NCBI GenBank assembly: GCA_947247005.1
Contig: OX365947.1
Location: 3,300,530 to 3,364,529, forward strand
Direction of reading: 5' to 3'
From: Spisula solida
Lineage: Eukaryota; Mollusca; Bivalvia; Venerida; Mactridae
DNA: 64,000 nucleotides
The notes beneath the pieces were generated by a model. The model was not told the DNA's origin and searched no databases. It saw only the letters and a program-made list of their open reading frames with translations. Below, in pieces: positions 1 to 13,049 of this stretch (position 1 is its first letter; the number at the start of each line of letters is the position of its first letter). A program made the translations under genes and the position numbers.

Positions 1-689
1 TTAGTCATTAATTATTTACTTAATTAACTAACTTAGAATGTAACATCCTGCAGTTTGATTGGCCGATAGAAATTGATCAATCCGAATGAAAAAACACCGA
101 TATGTGTATGCCTTTGCATTTCTATGGACTTTAACTAAGGGAAACAACTGTTATATCCTTGTATAAGTCAATCGGTTTTGTTATCTCCCTTTGATTAAAT
201 ATACAATGATTTTATACAGCAATGAATAAATCAGTTTCCTTGTATATTGCCAGCATTTTGGAAGTCAAATTTCCGCTGTCACAATTTTCAGCAATCGTAA
301 TTCCGTTAGTCTCCGCTAAGTCTATTGCAATGCATAAAGCCCGAGGTGATCAGAATGAAGTTTTCAGCTGTCAAAAAGCGACAGGGAGAGGCAACACTCG
401 ACAGACACAGTCTTGTACGAAAGGCACAGAAAAGAGCAGTGTACAAATAGCCAGCTCTGCTCACAGATAAATGTATCATTGATAGAATAAAAAGAATAGA
501 AATACTTTTTTATATAAAATTAATAATATAAAATTAATATTATCTAACATAAAATAAATTTTACAAAACATAATAAAAAACAATGTTTATACTTTATCAA
601 TGATACAGTTACCTGTGGCTCTGCTTGGAAGTGGCCCCGGTGAAATTGACGACTGTAGATATTTGACGCCTTTATTTCGATTATTTAAG
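1..689. other. AT-rich stretch, no gene recognised
   Basis: I see no gene here. There is an 82-codon plus-strand frame at 222-470 that begins inside ordinary-looking AT-rich sequence. It has no recognisable domain and no splice signals, so I do not call it. The rest is A/T-rich, including a run of TAAAAT/TAATAT around 500-580. Confidence 0.5.
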
Positions 690-1040
690 TTTGGCAATTA
701 TTATTTTTGTCGGTTTTTGATCAGATCTAGCACTATTTTCTAGTAATCTTAATAGAAATGCGAAATCGGGGAATTCGTTTGTATCTTTTTTGTAATTTAT
801 GTTTGAAAATTATTATTGTTGTCGGGTTTGAGCTTAAAATCAGAACTAGCACTATTTTCTAGTAATCTTAATAGAAATGCGAAATCAGGGAATTCGTTTG
901 TATCTTTTTTGTAATTTATGTTTGAAAATTATTATAGTTGTCGGGTTTGAGCTTAAAATCAGATCCAGCACTATTTTCTAGTAATCTTAATAGAAATGCG
1001 AAATCAGGGAATTCGTTTGTATATTTTTTGTAATTTGCTC
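690..1040. repeat. 119-bp tandem repeat, about 3 copies
   Basis: The phrase AGCACTATTTTCTAG starts at 729, 848 and 967, giving a period of 119 bp. The copies differ at only a few positions, so the triplication looks recent. No coding content is seen in the unit. Confidence 0.9.
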
Positions 1041-1148
1041 TATTCTTTTTGAACCGTGCCACTGGGGGCTAAAACCTCACACTTACACCAAGGACAACCT
1101 TATAGAACAGGATAGTGTGAATAAAAGTACCCCGCCATGTTATAAAAT

Positions 1149-1557
1149 ATACCAGATTTATATAGCGCCCTTTTCATGCGAACGCACGTTCAAAGGCACT
1201 TTACCCATGTTGCAGCCACAAGGGCGCAGGTGCATCCTCTACCAGTGCAGATACAGTATGATCTGACCAGAGGGACGGACTGAGAGAAAGCCCCTGAAGG
1301 GAGAGAGAGACGTTAGATACAGGCATGTCCGGCGCTGCAGAGGTGCGCCTAGCTCTTATTTCGAATAGACAGCCTGGTTCTTTAATGTGCCCGGTGTATA
1401 GCACCGATACACAGTTTCCTGACACTTCCAGATACTTTGCAGACCACACGGCCAGATATAGCGGGAAATATTATAAATATTTCAGATATGTCAAGTTCCG
1501 ATGCCACGACCTCTGGATTGACAGCCCAGTGCGTTACCACTGAGCCAAATCCGCTTA
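1149..1557 (-). mobile_element. tRNA-derived SINE, copy 1 (B box lost)
   Basis: This element aligns over its whole length with the copy at 59199-59600. Read on the minus strand, it starts with a tRNA-like head containing an A-box remnant (TGGCTCAGTGGT) and ends in a tail with GGGCGCTATATAAAT. In this copy the stretch holding the B box (GGTTCAATCC in the other copy) is deleted between about 1500 and 1512. The copy should therefore be unable to drive Pol III transcription from its own promoter. The call as a SINE rests on the better copy. Confidence 0.8.
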
Positions 1558-2540
1558 TGCCCCCGAACCAAACAGGCCACACTGACAAGAAGAATGTAAA
1601 GCATGAAACTTTGTATTTACGGAACCATCGAGTAGCACTGAAAGTAATCGTGTTACAGAAGTCAGAGCAACAAGAGAGCAAACTATTTAAGGGCACGACA
1701 AGACAATGTAACAAACAAGCATCAACACCTACCGATCGGAAAGGCTTAAGGTTATGCATATTCATAGAGTATGCATATTGTCAGGTCATCGCACAATGAA
1801 ACAGTAAGCACTGTAATGTCGAACTGTAAGGAGACCCACCACTAAGCAAGGAGTCCGTTGCAAACTTAAAGGACCATAACCTCTACAAAGAAAACGTTAT
1901 ACTGGCTTGATCAACATATCATAAAAGACGCTATGACCCCTAACCTTTCGAAATTTGTAAAGTACATCACCTTAAAAATCAGGTTGAGAGAGATCGTGCC
2001 ACAAAAGTCTTTAAAATATACCACTGTTATATCTACTCTAATATGATGCCTAAAAGAATATGACGTTCATTGACATTTGACAAAGCAATTTGTCAATCGC
2101 CTTCGAAAATATTTGAGGTGATACCTAAACTTAAACATAAATTTCTTTGTCGAAAAGGGCATGTGCTTTTGACAAAATGCTTGATATAAAGTTACATTCT
2201 CCTTTTTAGATGATGTGGTAATGACGATGAATGCAATGCACTTTCAAAATAGCTACTCTTATTCTTCCGAAGCCATCTGACTTTCCATATCTATTTCGTT
2301 ACATTGTTTTTATCGAATGATATTGTTTGTGTCGAATGTCCCAAAAGACATATTTTACCTCCGAGATAAGCGCATGTATGTTTGCCTGAACGATTAAAGA
2401 CTTTAATGTCTGTCGCAGATAGAAACAAGTATTAGTCAAAGTAAATATTTGTTCGAATTTAGATAGTTTGAATTAACATAATTCACATCACAGACTAGTA
2501 CATGTTCACAATTATGTTGTATATCCTTTCAGCTTTAGCC
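1558..2540. other. non-coding stretch, nothing recognised
   Basis: Mixed AT-rich sequence with no exon-like block, repeat array or terminal inverted repeat that I could find. Open frames of 120-127 codons on both strands at 1382-1799 overlap the SINE and its flank and are chance frames. Confidence 0.4.
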
Positions 2541-2630
2541 GGAACATCTTCCCGTCCATGTGTTTATGTCGAAACATCTTCCCGTCCATGTATTTATGTC
2601 GGAACATCTTCCCGTCCATGTATTTATGTG
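2541..2630. repeat. 30-bp tandem repeat, 3 copies
   Basis: Three near-identical 30-bp units contain CATCTTCCCGTCCATG. Because 30 is a multiple of three, the unit keeps an 84-codon frame open (2502-2756), which I regard as a by-product of the repeat. Confidence 0.9.
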
Positions 2631-4130
2631 TTAATCTTATCCGTAATGTCAAACAGGATTGTAATAATAGCATTACAAATGTTTATTTGGATTCGTGAAC
2701 TGGTAGCTGCACGATATCAAAGACTTGTTATCGTTGCAGTGCGAGCGTCTCTGTAACAAACATTTTAACATTGGGTGCCGATTATCGGGGATGATCCATC
2801 TTAATTTGAATACAAAAATATATATATTTATCAACGGATCAGTTTATGTAATAGTCTAAACAGTTAATTCATGTTGACGTATGTTAATGCATCTTTTAGG
2901 AGCAGGTGCTGTACACGTTTTATTAAATCTCTTCTCTCCCAATTAACACACATAAATACAAGTTAGAAAGCTAGTGATGTTCTTGATGAAATGTCTCGCT
3001 GTATATACGCCATGAAATCATTCATAATTTATTTCAGCTCACTTAATAATTAAATTATCAACCATTTAGTTCTTGGCAAGAAAATTATATAGGAAAATAC
3101 ATTAGTTGTGAAAATATCATTTATATATGAACAAAAATGTAAGTCCTACATTTTGTTCCTCGCTAATGTTAAATCCAGTTTCTTATGGGTTTTTTAATGA
3201 GACGGCATGGTGCGATATTATCTAAATGTTCATTTTTATGTTCTACCTAATGTGTATATATAAAATATGGATCCGTATAGAAACACTAGTGTATGAAATC
3301 GTTTTTTCTTGATGTGTTTTTGAAGAGTTTTCTGTCTCCCTGTTCGCTTTGTATAATCTAAAAACTGGCTTAAAGTTGTTTACCAAAGTATACTCAAATA
3401 GATGCTCTATCTACGAAATGTGTTCTTTAACATAGTTGGGGCAGTTTTAACAAATCCAAGACATTTGTTCGCTACTAATGTGATAACAATTACGATATCC
3501 GACATTAATGTATTTTATATGTGTATTTTTCGCATTGATGGCAATTATGTATTAAATAGCATTTCCCCAAAATCCATCTCATTTTCAAATTATTACTAAA
3601 TTATAATAGTTATGTTTTCCTGTTTTTGTGAACTTGTTGCTCATTGATTTACGACCCAGATCATTATATTTCATCTGTGACAATAGAAGTGTAGGCACCT
3701 CATAATTTATATCTCATTATATGAGACAGAAATCCTTTAAATATGTTAAAATAAGCCAGGACAAAAGTTAACTCAATGAAATATAATTACTCACCTTAGA
3801 TATTGTTAACACATTATTTATTATTCTTTACATTATGTTTTGATCATATATACATACTTGAGAACATTATACATGATTTAAACATCTGTCAAATCGTATG
3901 AGAATAGCTGTGTGAAATACTTCTCAGTTACATTCAAACGTATTCAAAACCACAAGATTTTATTATTTGAATGATTTACGTACAGTATAGACAATCATTG
4001 ACCACAAGTTATGATATATTAATACACGATTCAAAACACACCAAATGTTGTCGAACATTAACACGTAATCGATTTATACAGCTTTAGGGTTAAACTATTT
4101 ATTATGATATGTACTTACACTATTTGACAC
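2631..4130. other. AT-rich stretch, nothing recognised
   Basis: Strongly A/T-rich. A GTAAGT at about 3138 has no convincing acceptor upstream. No tandem array or inverted-repeat element was seen. Confidence 0.4.
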
Positions 4131-4143
4131 CATCTGAAATCAG

Positions 4144-4554
4144 GACTTTGTTGGGTATTGTGTCGTATGCTTGGGTCTGTGAATTTCATGTGTTCCTTCA
4201 ATGCCCGCTTTGTCATCATCTTTTCAATCGGAACGGTCCGTACGGCATTTTTACAGGATAAAATACCTCGGATGTATCAAGCGTATGAATTCGGAAGCAT
4301 TCTTTCTTAAATCCTACGCAGAAGAAAATGGGCCGAAGAAAATAGACCGTAACTTATCAGCAGCGGAAATATCAAACGATATTTTATTGATGAAACAATA
4401 CAATTTGGCTACACTCCTTGAGTATAACACGCAGCTACGCAGCGCTGGCTTGATGGGCATGTTTTCCATTAAAGCACTGTTTAAATTTGTCATGATGACG
4501 TCATGGCGAAAGACGTTAAAAAATGGCGACGTTCTATTTACACCCGAGAGATGA
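4144..4554 (+). pseudogene. Coding-like tract, possibly a broken gene
   Basis: This block is richer in GC and more protein-like than its surroundings. From an AG acceptor at 4142-4143 one frame reads TLLGIVSYAWVCEF...QCPLCHHLF and stops at about 4262. A second frame, with an ATG at 4201, runs 117 codons to a TGA at 4552 and includes KSYAEENGPKKIDRN and LLMKQYNLATLLEYN. The two frames overlap by about 60 bp, as expected from a frameshift in an old gene or from two chance frames. The minus strand is also open for 95 codons, which weakens the case. I recognise no domain. It could be an exon of gene A, a retrocopy remnant, or chance. Confidence 0.3.
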
Positions 4555-5970
4555 TTCATAGAGATTGTCCGAGGTGTCCCGATTGTCATCTTTTGATACA
4601 TGTATGAAACGCAAAGACGTTATCTAAATACATAGCATATCGAAAGTGGCATCAAACCAAGTTTTCTTCAACTTCAAAAACATCATTAGAACTTTCGAAA
4701 ACAAACTGTGTTTCACCTCAGTAATTTTCCAGAACTATAGTTACACCAAAAGAAGTTTCTAAAATAGACTAAGTTTAACTGTGTTTGACACAGATCGTAC
4801 AAACAACATGTTCTTTGGTTTGACAATGTGTTGATCGAAGTCTTGTAGGATGATTATTCCCTTCATCAGTGTTTTCATTTGATGAAATAAGAGATCTGCC
4901 ACAAGCAGCAACATTGTTCATTTCACAAATCGTTTGTTGTTGTCCTGCTAGTCATCTATACGATCGTTTTAACAGAACTTGTAAAATGGCTTCTTTCTGT
5001 TCCTTAACATCTTGCTAATTGTAGTAGATAAAAAACCTGCATTTTATTATTTCCCTCCTTGCATCCCTGAGCATCAAACAAACAGGAGAAAGGGTTTTGT
5101 ATGAAACCATAAACTATCAAACGCTTGACGTTGAGTCCGCAGATGCAACTCCGTATGATGCATTCAATGTTCAAAATATGTTTTATATTACATTTTAATT
5201 AAAATTCACATTTAATGCACGTGCTAATGTATTTTCTATAAACCTCAGTTCATGATCAAACTACCATTAATTCGTCAATAAACTGAAGTTAATAAGTTTG
5301 TTTTTATTCGGGTACGAAATGTTTTGGGATGAATATGTTTGCCAACTATAATCATTGTTTATCCAGTTGTATCCAGACTTTCTCATGCAATTTCACATGA
5401 AATTACACACATTTAATACTACCATTTATTTCCCATTAAAAGTTTGTTCAAAGAAGTTTCACATTTACAAAATACATTTATTTGATACTATTTAGGTTAA
5501 AAACTCATTTATATGAGGTTGCGTAATTGATAGGCGCTGCCCATTATCGACAATGTGTTGTTTACGCCGAACTAAATGTATTTTAAAAGCTTCGATGTAT
5601 ACTCACTTTGTTGATGTTGGAGGTAAGGGAATCGCATAGACTGTGAATGTGATCAGGAGATGATGAAAAGACCAAAGAACACATAACCATTCTAAAGTTT
5701 TTTTAATTAAACCTAAGGAGATAGAAATGGACCCAACGGTATGAAAGATGCCTTATGTTCTGCAACACAGATGGTTTTGATGCAGGTTGTTACAAAATGA
5801 TTTAAATATGCTATAAATGGGTAGATTGCTATCAGACAAGAGTCCTGCATAAATAATACATTTGTTGCAAATTAATTTGAGTGAAGAAATGCGTAATGTC
5901 TACAGGCTGTGTATAATGTATGTTGTTGTTGTCTAGTTTGATATAAAAACTGGTTTGGTTGGTTGTCTAG
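4555..5970. other. AT-rich stretch, nothing recognised
   Basis: No exon-like block, array or element boundary seen. The last 30 bases form the pyrimidine/GT-rich acceptor of the exon at 5971. Confidence 0.4.
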
Positions 5971-6149
5971 CATCACTTTGCCTCCCGCTTGTATTCTCTA
6001 CTTTATCAATATGACAGGGCAATGCTATCCAGGTCGCTCCTGCCTGAACATGCCGAGTGTGAACACCTCTATGAGCTACTATGGAGCAATATCAACTTCC
6101 CTCGCTACAAACTGTATAATAAAGGAGTTTCCTTGCAAATGCTTACAAA
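5971..6149 (+). CDS. Gene A exon, product unknown
   Basis: This 179-bp block lies between an acceptor (GGTTGTCTAG) and a donor (ACAAA|GTAATT). Read from its first base it is open for 59 codons and leaves two bases: HHFASRLYSLLYQYDRAM, then EHLYELLWSNINFPRYKLYN and KGVSLQMLTK. Codon third positions are C-rich compared with the flanks, and the residue mix suits a soluble helical protein. A second frame is also open and cysteine-rich (LPPACILYFINMTGQCY...), so the frame choice is not certain. The first frame is preferred because its leftover phase fits the exon at 12592 (1-base start), giving a Lys codon across the junction. The family is unknown. The 6.4-kb intron that follows is filled with minisatellites. 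Confidence 0.6.
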
Positions 6150-6472
6150 GTAATTGGTTTATATGCTTATATGTTTATAATTTCTTTGCTCTATGTGGAT
6201 AAATGTCCTTTTCAATTTTATCTATTGCCTCGGCTAGTTTCCTTAAAATCAATTTGTCAAACAACAAATTCATTTCTATAACACATAAATGTTCGGATAT
6301 CATACTTGACTAACGTGTAACTTGTAATAGTGTTGAGTGATTTGGCTACCAAGTTGCTGTTTAACATTCTAATGAGAAATGAGCTTAATATATTAAGTTA
6401 TATGTGAGGTGTATGTTATCGAAATTAGACAAAAATATAATATTAAGCCAGACAGGGTAGGCAGCACTCCAC

Positions 6473-6762
6473 TTAACCAGCCGAGCACTGAAAACATTAA
6501 AAACATACAAGGCACAATGCCAAACTGAACCAACCGAGCACAGAAAACATAAAACACATACAAGGCACAATACCCAACCGAGCACAGAAAACATAAAACA
6601 CATACAAGGCACAATGCCCAACCGAGCACAGAAAACATTAAACACATACAAGGCACAATACCCAACCGAACCAACCGAGCACAGAAAACATAAAACACAT
6701 ACAAGCCACAACACCCAACAAGCACAGAAAACATAAAACACATACAAGGCACAATGCCCAAC
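6473..6762. repeat. 44-bp tandem repeat, about 6-7 copies
   Basis: Units contain CACATACAAGGCACAATGCC and CCGAGCACAGAAAACAT, with some units lengthened by a 6-8 bp CCAACCGAA insertion. It lies in the putative gene A intron. The minus-strand frames of 122-142 codons (VCFMFSVLG repeats) come from the repeat. Confidence 0.9.
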
Positions 6763-8785
6763 TATACTAAAAGATCCGCCCAGGTCTGAAGTGAGTTCTC
6801 TCCCTTCTACCACACTACAATATTAAGTCAATGCAATCGTTAGGATTTGATCATTTTACAGAAATGTGGGAGAAAGTTGCAATACTTACCACGTCATTTA
6901 TTAGTTGAATCATATTTTATTGCATGAATTTTCAGCAACAGTAAAATTGGTTTGCATGCATAATATTACTTAGAAAGAATAGAAGCATTTCATTAAAGTA
7001 AACTTTTACAATGTTACATTCATTACAAAGGGGTCGGCATTAATGCTGTGTGATATATACTATCATATACATGTTCTATACATTTATTAGAGTACGTAAG
7101 TTTTGATTCGGGGTGTTAGTATAAATATGTTTTTGTGTATAATACATGCATACGTGGTGTATATTTGTCATATAAATAAGAAAGGAAATATAAACATGTA
7201 TACACAGTGTAATATTGTCTTATAAATATGGTATGTTAAATCACTTGATGAATCACTCGTTTCTTAGTTATCCTACATAAGTATAGTACATGTACTTCTA
7301 TTATCATGCATCATTATTATATGCGTATGTGTTTATTGTTTATATTATAAAGATATAGAAGAGTATAAAAGATACCTTTCGTTGCAGTTTATTTTATTAA
7401 TTTCGATTTGTTACGAAGAAATAAAGCGTGTTACTGCAACGAAAGGCATTTTTTACACTTTTTTCCATATAGATTATCCGTATTGTTAATCAATACATGT
7501 TTGGATATATAAATGATGCATATAATGTACATAGTATCAACAATTAACTGCACTCGCTGTTTTATCAAATATTAACTTTTTTACATTATTATTAATTTCA
7601 CTGAAAACGCGTACAGCTTAACAAGTGTATTATACAATATTAACAAATGTATTAACACAGACAAGTTAATGTTACAGTATGACAATAAGCTATACAAATA
7701 TTCATATATAATAATAAACTACACATGAATGTATAAAACGTAATTTTGTAATAATTATGTGATGATATGTACAAAATGTATTTTGCTTTATCAACACACA
7801 TTCGATCGTATGTAATGCATAAAAATATATGCCCTATTCATGGATACGCAACTGTGTAATTGCAAAGTATACGTATTATATATTATATCATTATTATGCA
7901 AAATATTTATATTGGAAGAGTGTGTTACCGTATATTAAATTCATTTGAAAGGCCAACCCAGAAAATTCGCCGTACTTAAAAAATGTTCGCATGATACACA
8001 TCATTGACAGATGAACGTAGTGTTGAGAATATTAATTTTAGTGTTGCCTTACGAAATCTTCCCTATACAAAATTGAGCAATGGTGTAGAAAAAACGCATT
8101 AATAATTTTGACGTAGTAATGTTCCTTAATGGGAAGTTTATACAAAAGCTTATTTGATGCATTTACAATACGATACTGGTTCATTTAAAACTAATGTTCG
8201 ACAGTTCATATACTTTAAACCGTGAAAAGAGAATTCGCGCCCTCGAATTCAGATCGCATTTATTCACATAATAAATGAGAGCTTTCTTTATGGAAGAGTC
8301 ATGATCTTTGTGTCCATTGAATAAATAAAACATATTTTACTTAATAACTGATGATTTGTCGAGACCAACAATGTATTAGAATCGCGGGTTTTTCTGTCTC
8401 TATATAACTATACATACCATCAGACCGATGTTCGCACAACCATTAGAATCATCGTTGTCTTAAACTTTATTAAAATAGTTAAAATACACAAATCGTATAA
8501 ATTCAGTCAGAGAGCACCTGGCCTGATCTTTGGTTCATTTATCCAGAAACTGTGTAAATGTGTGTATAGTGTACATGCATCTAAAATGAATAAGTCCATA
8601 CGTATGTAATACATTTAAGCAATTATTATATACGAAATTAAAATAAAAAACCCCACAACTGCCACTAGACCGACTTTTACTAAAATTAGACGATAATTAT
8701 GTTTAACATGCATAACAAATTAATCAAACTTACCCAATTAAGAGTTTTGTCTTAACAAAATATGTTGTCCCGCACGTTCTTTTAT
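6763..8785. other. Very AT-rich intronic stretch
   Basis: About 2 kb of A/T-rich sequence with many short alternating TA runs. No exon, array or mobile-element boundary recognised. Confidence 0.4.
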
Positions 8786-10350
8786 TTTTAACAAATTAAT
8801 TGGCATTATTGTTTTGTGTTCACCATTCAACATTGTGCCTAAATGTGTTCTAAGAGTGTGTCTAAATAAATTACTATTATTATCTTTTGTTCATCACTAA
8901 ATAGTGTACCTAAAAATCACCTTCACTATTTTTGTTCAAGATAGTGCCTAAATAAATTATCTAACTATTGACTTTTTTCATCACTTAAGTGTGTGTCTAA
9001 ATAAATTGCCATTATCATTTTGCGTTCATTACTAAATAATGTTCCTAAATAAATTGCCATTATCATTTTGCGTTCATCGTCAAAGAGTGTGCCTAAATAA
9101 ATTGCCATTATCATTTTACGTTCAACGTCAAAGATGTGCCTGAAAAATTACCACTATCATTTCGTGTTCACCACTAAATAGTGTAACTAATTAATTAACA
9201 CTATCATTTTGTGTCCATCACTAAATAGTGTACCTAAAAATCACCTTCACTATTTTTGTTCCAGATAGTGCCTAAATAAATTATCTTACTATTGACTTTT
9301 TTCATCACTTAAGTGTGTGTCTAAATAAATTACCATTATCATTTTGCGTTCATCACTAAATAATGTACCTAAATAAATTATCATTATTATTTTGTGTTCA
9401 TTACTAAATAGTGTGTCTAAAAATACCATTATTATTTTGTGTTCACTACTAAATTGTGTACCTAAATAAATTAACATTATCATTTTGTGTTCATCACTAA
9501 AAAGTGGGCCTGAAATCACCATCACTTTTTGTTGAAGGCAATGCCTTGATAAATTATCATAATTGTGATTATTACTTCAAATTGTGTCTACATATCTTAT
9601 TCTAATTGTGTTTAATTGCTTATAGAGAGTGTGCCGAAATCAATTACCATTGTCATTTTGTGTTATCACTAAAACATGTGCCCTAAAATTACCATTATCA
9701 CTTTGTGTTCATCACTAAATAGTGTTCCTAAATAAATTATCATTATTATTTTGTGTTCATTACTAATATAAACAGTGTGTCTAAAAATACCATTATCATT
9801 TTGTGTTCATTACATAATAAATAGTGGGCTGAAATAAATTATCATTATTATTTTATGTTCATCACTTAAGAATATAGTATCATTATTATTTGGGTTCATC
9901 GCTACAGAGTTTGTGTAAATAAATCGACATTATGGTGTGTTCATCGCTAAAGAAATATACATTATCATTTGTGTTCACTGCTAGAAAGTTTGTCTAACTA
10001 AAGTGACATTATTATTTTGTGTACATCGATTATTAGTGTACCTAAATAAAGTGGCAGTATTGTTTTGTGTTTATCGCTATTAAGAATACACATAAAACGC
10101 AAACACAAATGACTTGATATTATTATTTTGTGTTTATCACTAATGAGTGTACATATTATTCCGATATCATTATTATTTAGTGTCCATCGATAAGGAAATA
10201 AATTACTATTACCATTTTGTTTTTATATCTATGAATGTGCCTGAATGAATCGACATAATTATTTTGTGTTCATCGATAAAGAGTATTACTAAATAGTTCG
10301 GCATTGTTATTTTATTTGCATCGATAAATACTCTGCCTAAATAAATTGAC
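8786..10350. repeat. 46-bp diverged tandem repeat, about 33 copies
   Basis: The recurring core is CCTAAATAAATT followed by CATTATCATTTTGTGTTCATC and ACTAAATAGTGTG. The copies differ by many substitutions and small indels, so this is the oldest-looking array in the window. It ends just before a more complex block at about 10.36 kb. Confidence 0.85.
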
Positions 10351-11100
10351 AATTCATGGCTGTAACTTGAATGTTACAAATAGGATGCAAGATCGAGTCT
10401 TTAAGAGGTTATGTAGATGATAAGACGAGGGGAGTACCCTCCTGCTGATGGAGGTTGGGGCTCAGTACCAAAAGTGTTAAATAGATGCATCGTTAAGTTA
10501 GAGGTTTATGTCATACAAAATTTCTTAGGTTGCGTCGTTCATTGCGAAGATTACTTATTTAGTTTCATTAGCCTTCATATTGGTTCCTTTTTCAAGTATA
10601 TAATATGGTTGAACAACATATCTTAACAATAAATCAAACTTATTTCTGTACATTATGTGTTTTAATGATTTGAAGACAATACACATCCAGTAGTCTGAGT
10701 CATGTAGTCTCAAGACCGCAAATCTGCTAAATCAACCAAATGGACAATGGACAATAGTGATTTACATAGAAACTGTTTTCTAACTTAAGTAGATGACGGC
10801 ACGTTGTAGCTACTTTCATGTAAATATTAATTATAATTATATTGTATATGTTTCTTTTTAGTTAAACTGTGTTAATGTTCCAACTAGATTCCTTAGTTTT
10901 TATTATCACTCGTTGATAGTGGCATGAACAGATTAACCAAATGAATACTTACGAAACAACATTGTTTATCTCATTTCATCGTTTATTTAACTAGGTAAAC
11001 TAATTTTATTTGACAAAAAAAACACAAACTGTTCCCTTAAAAAGATCACAATTCTTATAACTTTATCAGAACAAAACATGGAACATTTAACAATTGTAAC
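10351..11100. other. Non-repetitive AT-rich stretch
   Basis: A short GC-richer patch at 10420-10480 contains GGAGGTTGGGGCTCAG. It lacks convincing splice sites and I do not call it as an exon. Otherwise nothing is recognised. Confidence 0.35.
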
Positions 11101-11104
11101 AGTC

Positions 11105-11808
11105 TTACGACAGTCTTGTTTAGACATTTGCTCAGTATGTTTTTCTTACAAACATCTATTTGTAAAGTCTTGTTTGGACATTGGCTCAGTATATTTTCTT
11201 ACAAATATCTATTTGTATAGTTTTGTTGGAACATTTTCTCAGTATATTTTGTTATTTATATAAACATATATTTGCATAGTTTTGTTGGAACATTTGCTCA
11301 GTATATTTTGTTATTTATATAAACATGTATTTGTATAGTTTTGTTGGAACATTTGCTCAGTATATTTTGTTACAAACATATATTTGTATAGTTTTGTTAC
11401 AAACATATATTTGTATAGTTTTGTTACAAACATATATTTATATAGTTTTGTTGGAACATTTGATAAGTATATTGTCTTACATACATATATTTGTATAGTT
11501 TTGTTGGAACATGTGATAAGTATATTGTCTTACAACCATATATTTATATAGTTTTGTTGGAACATTTGATAAGTATATTGTCTTACAAACATATATTTGT
11601 ATAGTTTGGTTAGAACGTGTGTTCGGTATTGTTTGTTACAAACATATTATATATTTGTATAGTTTTGTTACAAACATATATTTGTATAGTTTGTTGGCAC
11701 ATTTTGCTCAGTATATTTTGTTACAAACATATACCGGTATTTGTATAGTTTTGTTGCAACATTTGCTCAGAATATTTTGTTACAAACATATATTAGTATA
11801 GTTTTGTA
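11105..11808. repeat. Tandem repeat of about 53 bp, variable unit
   Basis: Units combine TTTGTATAGTTTTGTTGGAA, CATTTGCTCAGTATATTTTG and TTACAAACATATA. Some units drop the middle block, giving a mixed 27/53-bp periodicity. Four units carry GATAAGTATATTGTCTTAC instead of the usual middle block, so at least two unit types are interleaved. Confidence 0.85.
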
Positions 11809-12591
11809 AAGCAGTCATGACCTATTTACACTGACAGTTCCATACAGGCAAGTGTTGCTTACTCCTAGTCGTCTACGAACAGTGAAAGCTATCTGTTGAT
11901 ATGTGCATTCAGTGTTTTTGTCTCAATTTTGATTTTGTTACTGTTTATCTTTTATTATTATCTTACATCACAAACATAACATAATGTTATTATTTATACA
12001 CGTATGTACATGACATGACTGTACTAAGAAAGTTAAATAAAGCAAATGACTATCGTACTTAACCAAAAAGACGTTATTTGTATTTCAAGTTAAGAATTGC
12101 ACAGGGACAACGTTTTGGTCCATTACAGTCATTGAGACGACATCCATACAACATTGATCTGAAATATTGACCACATATGATTAGGGACGAAACATTACTT
12201 AAATCACGTGCTTTAATGTACAGCCAATCTAACCATGTTTTTTCTAGAATGGGATATTAATATAAAATACACACAGTTGATTATTTATGTCTATAAATCT
12301 AACCCTTTTGTCATAATATATAAATTCATAAATCGTATGTTCTCAAAATGTCTGACGTACAAATAGTTGGTCTGTTTTCAAGATGGCATATTCCGCGAAT
12401 CACGAGGTTATGTTCTAGGTAGATAACATAATGCAAGACGGAAGATATACATATTAATTAGTCTGTCAGGTTATCACATCCACTTTCCAATGAATCATCA
12501 TTAACATATATACGTACTTCCCCTCATTGGCTGCTGTTTCCCGACGGTGAAATTGATCACTCGATATAAGATTTTGACTGGTTACCTACAG

Positions 12592-12649
12592 AGTTTGGTC
12601 ACATGACATCTATTACAGACGGGTTCCCACATTTCATGAAAATGCATAT
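12592..12649 (+). CDS. Gene A exon, product unknown
   Basis: This 58-bp block lies between the acceptor GGTTACCTACAG and the strong donor GCATAT|GTAAGT. With one carried base it reads VWSHDIYYRRVPTFHENAY and ends in phase 0. That phase complements the two bases left by the exon at 5971. A second frame (starting with two bases) is also open, so the protein reading depends on the junction being right. The exon is short and no domain is recognised. Confidence 0.5.
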
Positions 12650-12799
12650 GTAAGTGTACACGCATCCACGCAGTCTAGCAGATAGCTGTAAACCTCGATA
12701 AGATTGGAGTATTTGAGAATAATTACCGCAATGGCCATTTAGCAAAGTCTATTATCTTTTGTGGGTTTACGCTGATTGCTGATACAAAACCTTACTGAG

Positions 12800-12844
12800 G
12801 CTCCCTGGGTTACATCTGCTGTGCGGGACGACTGTATCTGTTAG
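12800..12844 (+). CDS. Possible last coding exon of gene A
   Basis: An AG at 12798-12799 is followed by 14 codons in phase 0 (APWVTSAVRDDCIC) and a TAG at 12842. Phase 0 fits the end of the exon at 12649. Overlapping AATAAA signals follow at 13017-13027, as expected for a short 3' UTR. Against this, the acceptor has a poor pyrimidine tract. Another frame of the same block (SLGYICCAGRLYLLDINVP) is open up to a good GTGAGT donor at 12862, so it might be an internal exon instead. Confidence 0.35.
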   Translation, partial: APWVTSAVRDDCIC

Positions 12845-13016
12845 ATATCAACGTACCCAGTGAGTATGTACGGTATGTAACCATTAACAACATATTAACG
12901 CATCTGTGTCCATCATCTATAACATGTGTTTGTTCAAAACCTCCCCATTACCATCCAGTCGACATATCTTACCAGCAAACACTGTCAATGATTTCACAAT
13001 ATTGGAAAACAATGGC

Positions 13017-13027
13017 AATAAAATAAA
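13017..13027 (+). terminator. Overlapping AATAAA polyadenylation signals
   Basis: Two overlapping AATAAA hexamers lie about 175 bp after the putative stop codon of gene A. Such hexamers are common in AT-rich DNA, so the assignment depends on the exon call upstream. Confidence 0.3.
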
Positions 13028-13049
13028 TAAACCATTCCATGCTACATAA

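Noticed and set aside
6385..6813. Minus-strand frames of 122 and 142 codons with cysteine-rich repeats
   Set aside because: They lie in the 44-bp array, and two overlapping frames look equally 'good', as expected for a repeat.
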